This document shows positions 46,894-54,301 of a stretch of DNA of 64,000 bases, piece by piece (the first letter of the stretch is position 1; each line of letters opens with the position of its first letter). A program made the position numbers and the translations under genes. Origin of the DNA: Mesorhizobium sp. (GTDB lineage: Bacteria > Pseudomonadota > Alphaproteobacteria > Rhizobiales > Rhizobiaceae); NCBI RefSeq assembly GCF_017306545.1, contig NZ_JAFKID010000017.1, positions 62,001 through 126,000 of the forward strand, in the 5' to 3' direction. A model generated the notes under the pieces. That model was not told where the DNA came from and searched no databases. It saw only the letters and a program-made list of their open reading frames with translations.

Positions 46894-47649
46894 TCACTTT
46901 CGGAATTCGGCCAGCGCGGCGGTGACGCCGGCGGCGAGGACCCCGATGTCGTTGGCGGCGACGGTCAGCACATAGCCCTGCGCCGCGCGCCGCGCCGCCT
47001 CGGTCGCGTTGGGCGTGAAAATGGCGCAAGGCAAGGCCGCCGCGCGGCAGGCGTCGAAAACGGCGCGGCAGGCTTCCTCATGGCGCGGATCGGACGGGCC
47101 GGCGATGCCGAGCGACAGGGCCAGATCGCCGGTGCCGATCAGGACGAAGTCGAGGCCCGGCGTGGCGGCGATCTCGGCCGCGTTTTCCACGCCGCGGACC
47201 GTCTCGATCATCACGCCGACGACGGTGTGCCGCGCCGCGCGACTGCAATAGGCGGCGAAGTCGCCCTTCAATGGCCGCACGCCGCCGCCCGAACGCCGGC
47301 CTTCGGGCGGGAAGCGGCCCGCAGCGACGGCCTCGGTCGCCTGCGCGCCGGTTTCGACCAGCGGCACGATGACGCCCTCGGCGCCGGCATCGAGCGCCGT
47401 GCCGATCGCCGGCGCCGTGCCGTCCGCGGTGCGCACCAGAACCGGCGTGCCGGTGCCGACGGCGCCCAGCACCTCCTCGAGCGTGCGCCGGTCCCACAAC
47501 CCGTGCTGGGCGTCCAGCACGACAGCGTCGGGACGGGCTTCGGTGGCGATCTCGACCAGCGCCGGCGAGCCGAGAACCGACCAGAAGACGCCAAGCTTTT
47601 CGCCGCCGTGCAGGCGCTGGCGCAGGGAAAGCCCATCCCGTTCGTTCAT
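46894..47649 (-). CDS. HpcH/HpaI-type aldolase
   Basis: 251-residue TIM-barrel aldolase of the 2-keto-3-deoxy acid class: VVLDAQHGLWDRRTLEEVLG near residue 43, VPLVETGAQATEAV near 95, VGVMIETVRGVENAAEI near 143 (metal-binding Glu) and LIGTGDLALSLG near 169 (metal-binding Asp). It splits a 4-hydroxy-2-oxo acid to pyruvate and an aldehyde. It is translationally coupled to the upstream GntR gene (ATGA). The substrate depends on the pathway controlled by that regulator and is unknown. Confidence 0.85.
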   Translation of the reverse strand: MNERDGLSLRQRLHGGEKLGVFWSVLGSPALVEIATEARPDAVVLDAQHGLWDRRTLEEVLGAVGTGTPVLVRTADGTAPAIGTALDAGAEGVIVPLVETGAQATEAVAAGRFPPEGRRSGGGVRPLKGDFAAYCSRAARHTVVGVMIETVRGVENAAEIAATPGLDFVLIGTGDLALSLGIAGPSDPRHEEACRAVFDACRAAALPCAIFTPNATEAARRAAQGYVLTVAANDIGVLAAGVTAALAEFRK

Positions 47650-48362
47650 CGGCCGCTTCCTTCCTGATGCGTCTGCGGATCGGCCGCGGCATTGTCGATG
47701 CCGCGGAAATAACTCTTCTCGGCCTCGCCGATGAAGGCGGCCATGCGGTCCTGCGCGGCGAGCCCGTCGCGGCGGCTGAAGGCGTCGTGCAGGCCGACGA
47801 GGCCGTCGCGGACGATGACCTGGGTGTGCGGTTCCATCAGCGTCTGCTGGCGCACGATATGCGCCTGGTCGGCGAAGCGGGCGATCGTCTCGGCCAGCCG
47901 CCGGTTGCGGTTGGCGTCGAGCCAGGTGCGGCGAAAGACGATATTGGCCGCCACCAGCTCCTCGCCGTCGCCGGCCTCCACCGCCGCGACGGCGCGCTCG
48001 AGCGCCTGGCCGAGCATGGCGATACCTGCCGCGTCAAGGTCGCGCGCGGCGCTGGCGGCGGCGCGCGGTTCGAGCAGCTTGCGCACCTCGAAGATGTCGC
48101 GGATGTCCTGCGGCGTCAGTTGCGGAACGGCGAAGCCGCGCGTCGTGCCGACGAGATGCCCTTCGCTGATGAGTTGCAGCAGCGCCTCGCGCACCGGCAT
48201 GCGCGAGATACCCAGCGACTTGGCGATCTTGACGTCGATCAGCCTGTCGTCCGGGCCGATGCGGCCATGCCTGAGCTTGTCGCGCAGGTCGTTGTAGATC
48301 TGGTGCCGCAGGCTTTCGGAGCGGTCCACGGTAGAGGAAAGAGGCGAATCGGTCGTCATCAT
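47646..48362 (-). CDS. GntR-family regulator, FCD (FadR) subgroup
   Basis: 238 residues: winged helix with IAKSLGISRMPVREALLQLI near residue 46 and an FCD helical domain from about 85, with VRKLLEPRAAASAA and LVGLHDAFSRRDGLAAQDRM. FCD regulators often bind TNGTNNNACNA- or GTATAC-centred operators. A CAGTATACAA site is 22 bases upstream of its start, and four more copies of that motif occur at 48512, 51504, 62778 and 62874. It is therefore proposed to repress itself, the aldolase and these outlying promoters. The inducing molecule is unknown. Confidence 0.88.
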   Translation of the reverse strand: MMTTDSPLSSTVDRSESLRHQIYNDLRDKLRHGRIGPDDRLIDVKIAKSLGISRMPVREALLQLISEGHLVGTTRGFAVPQLTPQDIRDIFEVRKLLEPRAAASAARDLDAAGIAMLGQALERAVAAVEAGDGEELVAANIVFRRTWLDANRNRRLAETIARFADQAHIVRQQTLMEPHTQVIVRDGLVGLHDAFSRRDGLAAQDRMAAFIGEAEKSYFRGIDNAAADPQTHQEGSGR

Positions 48363-48383
48363 CCCGTCCAGACAATCTGCCTT

Positions 48384-48393
48384 CAGTATACAA
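48384..48393. promoter_or_regulatory. CAGTATACAR box 1 (gntR promoter)
   Basis: CAGTATACAA, centred on the palindrome GTATAC, 22 bases before the gntR start. It is probably the autoregulatory operator of the FCD-GntR protein. Sister sites are at 48512, 51504, 62778 (reverse) and 62874. Confidence 0.6.
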
Positions 48394-48511
48394 AAAATGG
48401 TAACTTGGCCAAGGATCTACCCTCTCCTATCGCTAAAATCCGCCTGAAGCGAGCTTTCCCTGCGGCCGACGGACAAGGAAGGCGGAGCGCCAGCCATACA
48501 GCCCGTCAATT

Positions 48512-48521
48512 CAGTATACAG
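48512..48521. promoter_or_regulatory. CAGTATACAR box 2 (EthD-like gene promoter)
   Basis: CAGTATACAG in the same divergent gap as box 1, 87 bases before the EthD-like gene on the plus strand. Two boxes 128 bases apart flank the gap, one per promoter. Confidence 0.6.
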
Positions 48522-48607
48522 ATTTCGCCTTTTGTCCTTGACTTCCCGGCCGCTCGGCCGCTGATCTGTCGGCCGAAGCTCCCGCAAAGCATCCTGGAGG
48601 AACGGCG

Positions 48608-49297
48608 GTGTCATGGACCTGTGAGATCGCGCTGACCGGCGACGCCGCGCGACGTTCCCCGGTTGCGGCATGGCTTTCCCAAGCCGGACCGGGGCTGGCG
48701 GCGCTTGACGGCCTTTGCACGCTCGACGCCTATACGGCCACCGAACAGGCTGCGCGGGACCCATACAACGGCGGCGAAATCCCGCCGCTGCTCCTCCTGC
48801 TCGCCGCCTTCGCGGACGAGGCCGGGCTGCGGCGGGCGATGGCCGATCCGGTGCTGGACGACTGGCTTTCGCGGCGGCCGGACGGGACCGCCGTGACCGT
48901 GAGCGCGCTGCGACGCAGCTTCCACGCGCCGGACGCGGCGGGGACGATGCCGGCGCCGGTTTCCTACGTCGTGCGCTATCTTTTGCCGGCTGACGACGCG
49001 GCCGCTTTCCGGCGCGCTTACCTGGCCGGGCTCGTGCCCATCCAGGCACGGCTGCCGGGCATCCGTTCCATCCTTTGCTATGTCCTGCTGGCCGATGCGG
49101 CCGGACGCTGGCCGGCGATGGACTATCTCATCGGCAACGAAGTCGCCTTCGACAGCGTCGATGCCTTCAACGCGGCCATGCGATCCCCGGCGCGCGACGA
49201 GTTGCGGACGCAGTCCGGCACCTTGCCGGCCTATAGCGGCAACGGCTCGCATGTGCTGATGCGGCGCGAGCGCCTGTTCACTGCGGGTCGCGACTGA
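48608..49297 (+). CDS. Tandem EthD-like dimeric alpha/beta-barrel protein
   Basis: 229 residues from a GTG codon after GGAGGAAC. The C-terminal half (about 118-205) has the EthD/ferredoxin-like pattern (VRYLLPADDAAAFRRAYLAG; RLPGIRSILCYVLL; NEVAFDSVDAFNAAMRSPAR). The N-terminal half (1-110) shows a weaker copy, so the protein probably folds as an internal dimer. EthD-like proteins act in ether or aromatic degradation as small lyases, isomerases or monooxygenase helpers. With box 2 upstream and the flavin enzymes convergent to it, it is probably part of the GntR-controlled pathway. Exact role unknown. Confidence 0.72.
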   Translation: MSWTCEIALTGDAARRSPVAAWLSQAGPGLAALDGLCTLDAYTATEQAARDPYNGGEIPPLLLLLAAFADEAGLRRAMADPVLDDWLSRRPDGTAVTVSALRRSFHAPDAAGTMPAPVSYVVRYLLPADDAAAFRRAYLAGLVPIQARLPGIRSILCYVLLADAAGRWPAMDYLIGNEVAFDSVDAFNAAMRSPARDELRTQSGTLPAYSGNGSHVLMRRERLFTAGRD

Positions 49298-49305
49298 GGC
49301 TTGCG

Positions 49306-50259
49306 TCAGGCACCGCCGCGCGCGGCGAGCGCCTTCAGCACCCGGCGGGTCGCCGCCACGTCCGCTGGCGGCAGGTCCGCCAGCTTTTCGGCCTCGAAGG
49401 CGTGCGCGCGGGCGACGATGCGCCCGAGCAAGGCAAGGCCGCTTTCGGTGATGGCCAGCGCGCCGGGCGGGCGCGGCGCGACATAGTTTCCGGCGACGAG
49501 TTTGGCGAGCGCGTCCTGCACGGCGTTCTCGCCGAGAAAGGTGCGCGCGGCGATCGCCTGCGCCGACGCGCAGGAGCCGGTCGCCAGGAAGGCCAGCACG
49601 CGCGACTGCGCGGTATCGACGCCCTCGGCGCGATGGTGCTCGGAAAAGGCGTCGGAAAGATAGGCGTAGGCCCGCGCCAGCAGCGGCAGGAAGAAATCGT
49701 CGCGCGGGTGGCCCGCGAACTGGAGATCGGCCTGCCGGCCCGGATGGCTGATGGCGAGCGCATAGCGCCCCTGCGCAAAGACCAGCCCGCTGCGGTCGAA
49801 GCAGGCGTAGCGCTCGACCTTACCGATGAAGACGACATGGTCGCCGCCGTCGTGTTCGCTGATCTTGCCGCATTCGAAATACGCGGCGACGCCGGCCAGC
49901 AGCGGCGCGCCGCCGAGCCCCGGCGCCCAATCGCAACCGCCGAATTTATCGGTGCCTGAGCGGGCGAAATGGCTGGCCATCTCGGTCTGCCCGGCGGCGA
50001 GAACGTTGACGGCGAAATGCGGCGCCTGCCGGAAGGCGGCCAGGCTAGTGGATTGACGCCGAAGCGACCACAGCACCAGCGGCGGCTCCAGCGATACGGA
50101 CTGGAACGAATTGGCGGTGACGGCGAAGGGGCCGCCCTCGCCGGCGCCGGAAACCACCGTCACCCCGGTGGCGAACTGGCCGAGCGCCTGGCGGAAGTTC
50201 CTGAGATCGGCGGCTGGATCGCCGCCGTGCAGCAGCAACGGGTCGGCGGCCGTCGCCAT
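49306..50259 (-). CDS. Flavin reductase fused to a MarR-like domain (C1-HPAH type)
   Basis: 317 residues. Residues ~18-170 are a flavin reductase of the HpaC/RutF fold (FATGVTVVSG, AVTANSFQSVSLEPPLVLWS, HFAVNVLAAGQ, DHVVFIGKVERY). Residues ~190-317 resemble a MarR winged-helix domain (AQSRVLAFLATGSCASAQAI, then LAKLVAGNYVAPRP and LAITESGLALLGRI). The reductase component C1 of p-hydroxyphenylacetate hydroxylase from Acinetobacter has this layout, and there the MarR-like part is an autoinhibitory effector domain. It starts one base after the luciferase-like gene and should supply its reduced flavin. Confidence 0.85.
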   Translation of the reverse strand: MATAADPLLLHGGDPAADLRNFRQALGQFATGVTVVSGAGEGGPFAVTANSFQSVSLEPPLVLWSLRRQSTSLAAFRQAPHFAVNVLAAGQTEMASHFARSGTDKFGGCDWAPGLGGAPLLAGVAAYFECGKISEHDGGDHVVFIGKVERYACFDRSGLVFAQGRYALAISHPGRQADLQFAGHPRDDFFLPLLARAYAYLSDAFSEHHRAEGVDTAQSRVLAFLATGSCASAQAIAARTFLGENAVQDALAKLVAGNYVAPRPPGALAITESGLALLGRIVARAHAFEAEKLADLPPADVAATRRVLKALAARGGA

Positions 50260-50260
50260 G

Positions 50261-51361
50261 TCAGGCGACCCTGAGGCCGGCGTCCCGCAGCAGCGGCAGC
50301 ACGGTCTCGATGAAATAGGGAAGCTCGTTCCTGAAATTGACGAAGGAGACGGTGGTGCCGGCGAAGCCCACCTCGCTCATGCGGATCATCTCGTCGGCGA
50401 TGCGGCGCGGCGTGCCGATCAGCGGATAGGTGCCGCCGCCGCCGGCGAAGCGCTTGCGATGCAGGCGGTAGGCGTCGGCTTCGTGCGAGGACGAGAATTT
50501 TTCCTTCGCGCCCATGTAGCGGTCGACGCTTTCATGGTCGGCCATCGTCTCGGCATAGTGCTGGTAATAGTCCTCGGCCTCGGCCTGGCTCGGCCGGCAT
50601 ACGACATGGCAGGTGGTGTAGACGCCGACGTCGCGCCCCTGTGCCGCCGCACGGTTTTTCATGTCCTCGATCGGCTCGCGGCCGCCCTCGATCTCGACGA
50701 AGGTGGTGAACAGGTAGTCGGCGGCCCTGGCGGCGAAGTCGCGGCCGGGCGGCGAGAAGGCGGCGTTGAGGATGACGGGGCGCGGCTGCTGTATGGGCCG
50801 CGGCAGGCCGGACACGCCCTTCAGCTTATAGAAGCGGCCGTCGAAATCGAACGGTTTGCCGGCGGTGTAGATCTTGTCGATGACCTCGAACCATTCGAGC
50901 CCCTGCTCGTAGCGGTCCTTGATGAGTTCCAGCCCGAACATGGCGAACTCGTCCGGGTTCCAGCCGCAGACGACGTTGAGGCCGGCGCGGCCGTTCGAGG
51001 CGTGGTCGATGGTGGCCAGAGCCTTGGCGACGAAGATCGGGCTCACCATCGGCACATGCACGGTGGAAAACAGCGCGATGCGCCTGGTGAGGCCGGCAAG
51101 GGCGGCGGCGAAGGTCAGCGTCTCGTAGGACCATTCGCGGCTGTTCATCTCGCCGCCGAAGCCTTTCCAGCGGGCGATCGGCAGGATAAATTCCAACCCC
51201 GCCTCGTCGGCCATGCGCGCGACATCGACGATCTCGTTCCACAATGCCGGCCAGCGCTCCGGCACTCGGGTCAGCGTCAGGCCGCCGTCGGCATTGAGGG
51301 AGAAGACGCCGAGCTTGAATCTGTTCGGACCATGCATCGGATGGACGTCGGCGGAACCCAT
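50261..51361 (-). CDS. Luciferase-like (LLM) flavin-dependent monooxygenase, RutA-like
   Basis: 366-residue TIM-barrel monooxygenase using reduced flavin from the adjacent reductase. RFKLGVFSLNADGG at the start, EFILPIARWKGFGGE near residue 57, IALFSTVHVPMVSPIFVAKA near 94 and RAGLNVVCGWNPDEFAMFG near 125 place it near RutA (pyrimidine ring-opening) and sulfone monooxygenases. Its own ATG follows GGGAGG. The promoter region carries a CAGTATACAG box joined to a TTTATGTTTGAA box (51504-51525). The substrate is not known; oxidative opening of an amide or ring in an aromatic or N-heterocyclic compound would fit. Confidence 0.85.
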   Translation of the reverse strand: MGSADVHPMHGPNRFKLGVFSLNADGGLTLTRVPERWPALWNEIVDVARMADEAGLEFILPIARWKGFGGEMNSREWSYETLTFAAALAGLTRRIALFSTVHVPMVSPIFVAKALATIDHASNGRAGLNVVCGWNPDEFAMFGLELIKDRYEQGLEWFEVIDKIYTAGKPFDFDGRFYKLKGVSGLPRPIQQPRPVILNAAFSPPGRDFAARAADYLFTTFVEIEGGREPIEDMKNRAAAQGRDVGVYTTCHVVCRPSQAEAEDYYQHYAETMADHESVDRYMGAKEKFSSSHEADAYRLHRKRFAGGGGTYPLIGTPRRIADEMIRMSEVGFAGTTVSFVNFRNELPYFIETVLPLLRDAGLRVA

Positions 51362-51503
51362 TTCGAACCTCCCGTGGCCGCAAGCCCGGCCGTGCTTATG
51401 CTGCGGCGAAAGCGGCGCTGCCGCCAGCCCCGGATCAACCGCAAAGACGACAGGCGCGGATTCCCCTCCCGCCGCCAGTCGGCCCAGTCACCAATACTGA
51501 CTA

Positions 51504-51513
51504 CAGTATACAG
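51504..51513. promoter_or_regulatory. CAGTATACAR box 3 (monooxygenase / marR intergenic region)
   Basis: CAGTATACAG in the 308-base divergent gap between the luciferase-like gene (minus) and the marR gene (plus). It directly abuts the TTTATGTTTGAA box that begins at the next base. The rest of the gap shows no supported gene. Confidence 0.6.
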
Positions 51514-51525
51514 TTTATGTTTGAA
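51514..51525. promoter_or_regulatory. TTTANGYTTGAA box 2 (marR / monooxygenase promoter)
   Basis: TTTATGTTTGAA, one base different from the three other copies (T for C in the right half). It is 144 bases upstream of marR, consistent with autoregulation, and touches the GntR-type box on its left. Confidence 0.58.
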
Positions 51526-51669
51526 CGGTTATACCGTCAAGCGACCGTTCGCGGCAGGGCGGGAGCGGGCCGAGGGTGACGAAGACTTGCAGGTCCCAGC
51601 ACCCGGCGCCGACTCCGCGATCTTGCCCCGTCCGGCGAAACGGCACTACAAGGGCGGGTCGAATCGACC

Positions 51670-52233
51670 TTGACGGACGAGGACAAGACTTTGAGCGGAG
51701 CGAAGACGGGCGAGCGCGGCGAAGCCGAAGGCGTCGCCGCGACCTGGCTGGACAGCGAGACCAAGGTGCTGGAAGCGCCGCACGACCACGGCACGGAACT
51801 GAGGCTGTGGCTGCGCATGCTGACCTGCGCCACGCTGGTGGAAGCCGAGATCCGGCGGCGGCTGCGCGAGGAGTTCGATTCCACCCTGCCGCGCTTCGAC
51901 CTGATGGCACAGCTCGAACGCGCCCGCGACGGCATGGTGTTGGGCGAGCTTTCCAAGCGCATGATGGTGTCGCCCGGCAACATCACGGCGCTGGTGGAAC
52001 GGCTGGTGGAGAGCGGCCACATCAGCCGCACGACCTCGCCGACCGACCGGCGCGTGCAGATCATCGCCCTCACCCCCTTCGGCCGCACCGCGTTCAAGAC
52101 GATGGCCGACGCCCATGCCGAATGGATATCGGGGCTGTTCGCCGGCATTTCGGCCAAGGACGAGCAGGCCCTGCTCGACCAGCTCGGCGGACTGAAACAC
52201 TCCATCGTCGCCGCGCTCGGCAAGAGCGGCTGA
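51670..52233 (+). CDS. MarR-family transcriptional regulator
   Basis: 187 residues from TTG 51670; an in-frame TTG at 51691 is preceded by a better GAGGA site and may be the real start. The MarR core is clear: STLPRFDLMAQLERARDGMV, recognition helix LSKRMMVSPGNITALVERLV, and wing HISRTTSPTDRRVQIIALTP. Similar MarR proteins in aromatic acid clusters (BadR, HcaR/CouR types) respond to aromatic CoA thioesters. An upstream TTTATGTTTGAA box suggests autoregulation, and matching boxes occur before the aminobenzoate genes. 2-Aminobenzoyl-CoA is a plausible inducer by inference. Confidence 0.88.
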   Translation: MTDEDKTLSGAKTGERGEAEGVAATWLDSETKVLEAPHDHGTELRLWLRMLTCATLVEAEIRRRLREEFDSTLPRFDLMAQLERARDGMVLGELSKRMMVSPGNITALVERLVESGHISRTTSPTDRRVQIIALTPFGRTAFKTMADAHAEWISGLFAGISAKDEQALLDQLGGLKHSIVAALGKSG

Positions 52234-52252
52234 CAGCCGGCGGCCGTGCCGG

Positions 52253-53134
52253 TCAGGACGCGACGGCGTCCAGTTCGGCGACCGCGTCCGGCGGCAAGGC
52301 CAGGGTCGCGACGGCGAGGTTTTCGCCCAGATGCGCCACCGAGGCGGTGCCGGGGATCAGCAGCATATTCGGCGACCGTTGCAAGAGCCAGGCCAGCGCC
52401 GCCTGCATCGGCGTCACGCCGAGCCGTCCGGCCACCGCCGACAGCACCGACGACTGCAACGGCGAAAAGCCGCCCAGCGGGAAAAACGGCACGTAGGCGA
52501 TGCCGTCGCGGGCAAGCGCGTCGACAAGCCGGTCGTCGCCGCGATGGGCGAGATTGTAGTGGTTCTGCACGCACACGATCCTGGCGGTGCCGCGGCCTTC
52601 GGCCACCTGCGCCGGCGTCACGTTGCTCAGGCCTATGTGCCGTATCAGGCCCTGGCGCTGCAGGTCGGCCAGGACCGAAAGCGGCTCGGCGATCGAGCCT
52701 TCGGCCGGGCCGTGTGCGTCGAACATGATGCGCAGGTTCACCACCTCCAGCCTGTCGAGGCCGAGATTTTCGAGGTTGTCGTACACCGCGCGCGTCAACT
52801 CCCCGGCCGAAAAGGCCGGCAGCCAGGCGCCGTCGGCGCCGCGCCGCGCGCCGATCTTGGTGACGATGACGAGATCCTGCGGATACGGCGCCAGCGCCTC
52901 GCGAATCAGCCGGTTGGTGACGTGCGGGCCGTAGAAGTCGCTGGTGTCGATGTGGTTCACCCCCGCCTCGACCGCCGCGCGAAGGACGGCGAGCGCCGCG
53001 TCGCAGTCCCGCGGCGGGCCGAACACGCCGGGGCCGGCAAGCTGCATGGCGCCGTAGCCGAGCCGCTTCACCAGGCGGTCGCCAAGGATGAACGTGCCGG
53101 ACCGGTCGAGCGGTGATGGGGTGGTGCCTGTCAT
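52253..53134 (-). CDS. Aldo/keto reductase
   Basis: 293 residues from the ATG after ACGGAG. The AKR fold is shown by LGYGAMQLAGPG near the start, the catalytic Asp/Tyr segment HIDTSDFYGPHVTNRLIREA near residue 62, Lys in VIVTKIGARRG, and a NADPH-binding C-terminal stretch AALAWLLQRSPNMLLIPGTA. It is NADPH-dependent and cytosolic, reducing aldehydes or ketones. It is divergent from a LysR gene and separated from it by a perfect dyad, so probably controlled by that regulator. A longer open frame upstream covers the LysR gene antisense and was rejected. Confidence 0.88.
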   Translation of the reverse strand: MTGTTPSPLDRSGTFILGDRLVKRLGYGAMQLAGPGVFGPPRDCDAALAVLRAAVEAGVNHIDTSDFYGPHVTNRLIREALAPYPQDLVIVTKIGARRGADGAWLPAFSAGELTRAVYDNLENLGLDRLEVVNLRIMFDAHGPAEGSIAEPLSVLADLQRQGLIRHIGLSNVTPAQVAEGRGTARIVCVQNHYNLAHRGDDRLVDALARDGIAYVPFFPLGGFSPLQSSVLSAVAGRLGVTPMQAALAWLLQRSPNMLLIPGTASVAHLGENLAVATLALPPDAVAELDAVAS

Positions 53135-53248
53135 GGAGCGTCTCCGTTGGAAATGCGAAACCGGAAGGCTGCGGATGTCGGCGGCACCGGCATTCGCGCC
53201 TTCGGCCAAGATAGGGTCTGACTGGCCTCGCGATAACGGAGGACAATC

Positions 53249-53263
53249 CGCACAAGTTGTGCG
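53249..53263. promoter_or_regulatory. Perfect dyad in the AKR-LysR divergent promoter
   Basis: CGCACAAGTTGTGCG: seven-base arms around a single central base, 13 bases before the LysR start and about 115 bases upstream of the divergent aldo/keto reductase. The T-N11-A type symmetry and position are those of a LysR recognition site, with autoregulation of the LysR gene. Confidence 0.55.
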
Positions 53264-53275
53264 AAAAACCGAACA

Positions 53276-54184
53276 ATGAAACCCGACCTCAACGACCTGA
53301 ACGCCTTCGTCGCGGTGGCGCGGGCCGGCGGCTTCCGCGACGCCGCGCGGGCGAGCGGCGCCAGCGCCTCCGGCCTCAGCGAAGCGGTGCGGCGACTGGA
53401 AGCCCAACTCGGCCTGCGGCTTCTCAACCGCACCACCCGCAGCGTCGTGCCAACCGAAGCAGGCCGCGGCCTCTTGCAGCGGCTGGCGCCGGCGCTCGGC
53501 GAAGTGGACGCCGCCCTCGACGCGGTCAACGGCTTCCGCGACCGGCCGGCCGGCACGCTGAAGCTCAACGTGCCGGTCAGCGTCGCGCGGCTGGTCCTGC
53601 CCGCCGTCGTGCCGCCTTTCCTCGCCGCCTATCCCGAGATCCGGCTGGAGGTGGTGGTGGAGGAAAGCTTCGTCGACCTGGTGGCGTCGGGCTGCGATGC
53701 CGGTATCCGCTACGACGAGCGGCTCGAACAGGACATGATCGCGATCCCGATCGGGCCGCGCACGCAGCGCTTCGCCACCGCGGCGGCCCCGGCCTATCTC
53801 GACCGCCGCGGCCGGCCGCTGCATCCGCGCGACCTGCTCGGCCACGCCTGCCTGCAAGGCCGCTTCCCCAGCGGCGCGATGCCGCCGTGGGAATACGAGC
53901 GCGACGGCGAGGTGGTGCGCATCGATCCAGCCGGGCCGCTTGTCGTCGGACTCGGCGGCGGCGCCGACCTTGCCGTCGATGCGGCGGTCGCCGGCGTCGG
54001 CGTCGTGTGCCTGTTCGAAGGCTGGCTGCGCCCCTATTTCGACAGCGGCGCGCTGGAGCCGGTGCTCGAGCCATGGTGGCAGCGCTTCTCCGGGCCCTTT
54101 CTCTACTATGCCGGCCGGCGCCTGGTGCCGGCTCCGCTGAAGGCCTTTGTCGATTTCATCAGGCGCAACCAGAACGAAGAATAA
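53276..54184 (+). CDS. LysR-family transcriptional regulator
   Basis: 302 residues. Helix-turn-helix at about 5-63 (GFRDAARASGASASGLSEAV), effector domain from about 92 (GTLKLNVPVSVARLVLPAVV). This DsdC/PecT-like branch with FVDLVASGCDAGIRYDERLE commonly controls a divergent oxidoreductase. Here that is the aldo/keto reductase. It ends 117 bases before the aminobenzoyl-CoA monooxygenase/reductase gene, in the same direction, but that gene has its own upstream box and is probably under separate MarR control. Confidence 0.88.
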   Translation: MKPDLNDLNAFVAVARAGGFRDAARASGASASGLSEAVRRLEAQLGLRLLNRTTRSVVPTEAGRGLLQRLAPALGEVDAALDAVNGFRDRPAGTLKLNVPVSVARLVLPAVVPPFLAAYPEIRLEVVVEESFVDLVASGCDAGIRYDERLEQDMIAIPIGPRTQRFATAAAPAYLDRRGRPLHPRDLLGHACLQGRFPSGAMPPWEYERDGEVVRIDPAGPLVVGLGGGADLAVDAAVAGVGVVCLFEGWLRPYFDSGALEPVLEPWWQRFSGPFLYYAGRRLVPAPLKAFVDFIRRNQNEE

Positions 54185-54213
54185 AGCGGAGTCATCCAGT
54201 CACACCAAACAAT

Positions 54214-54225
54214 TTTAAGCTTGAA
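54214..54225. promoter_or_regulatory. TTTANGYTTGAA box 3 (aminobenzoyl-CoA operon promoter)
   Basis: TTTAAGCTTGAA, the most symmetrical copy (TTTAAG/CTTGAA), 77 bases before the start of the monooxygenase/reductase gene in an AT-rich gap that otherwise shows no gene. Candidate MarR operator controlling the nine-gene operon. Confidence 0.62.
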
Positions 54226-54301
54226 GTTTTTTTCGGATAAGCCCATGGTTGCCATCGTCGGGCTTGCGCCTTGACCCGGCAAAGCGGCAGGAGGAAGAAG
54301 T

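Noticed and set aside
52253-53857. 534-codon frame including the aldo/keto reductase
   Set aside because: The upstream extension is antisense to the LysR gene; the ATG at 53134 has a ribosome site and begins the AKR fold.
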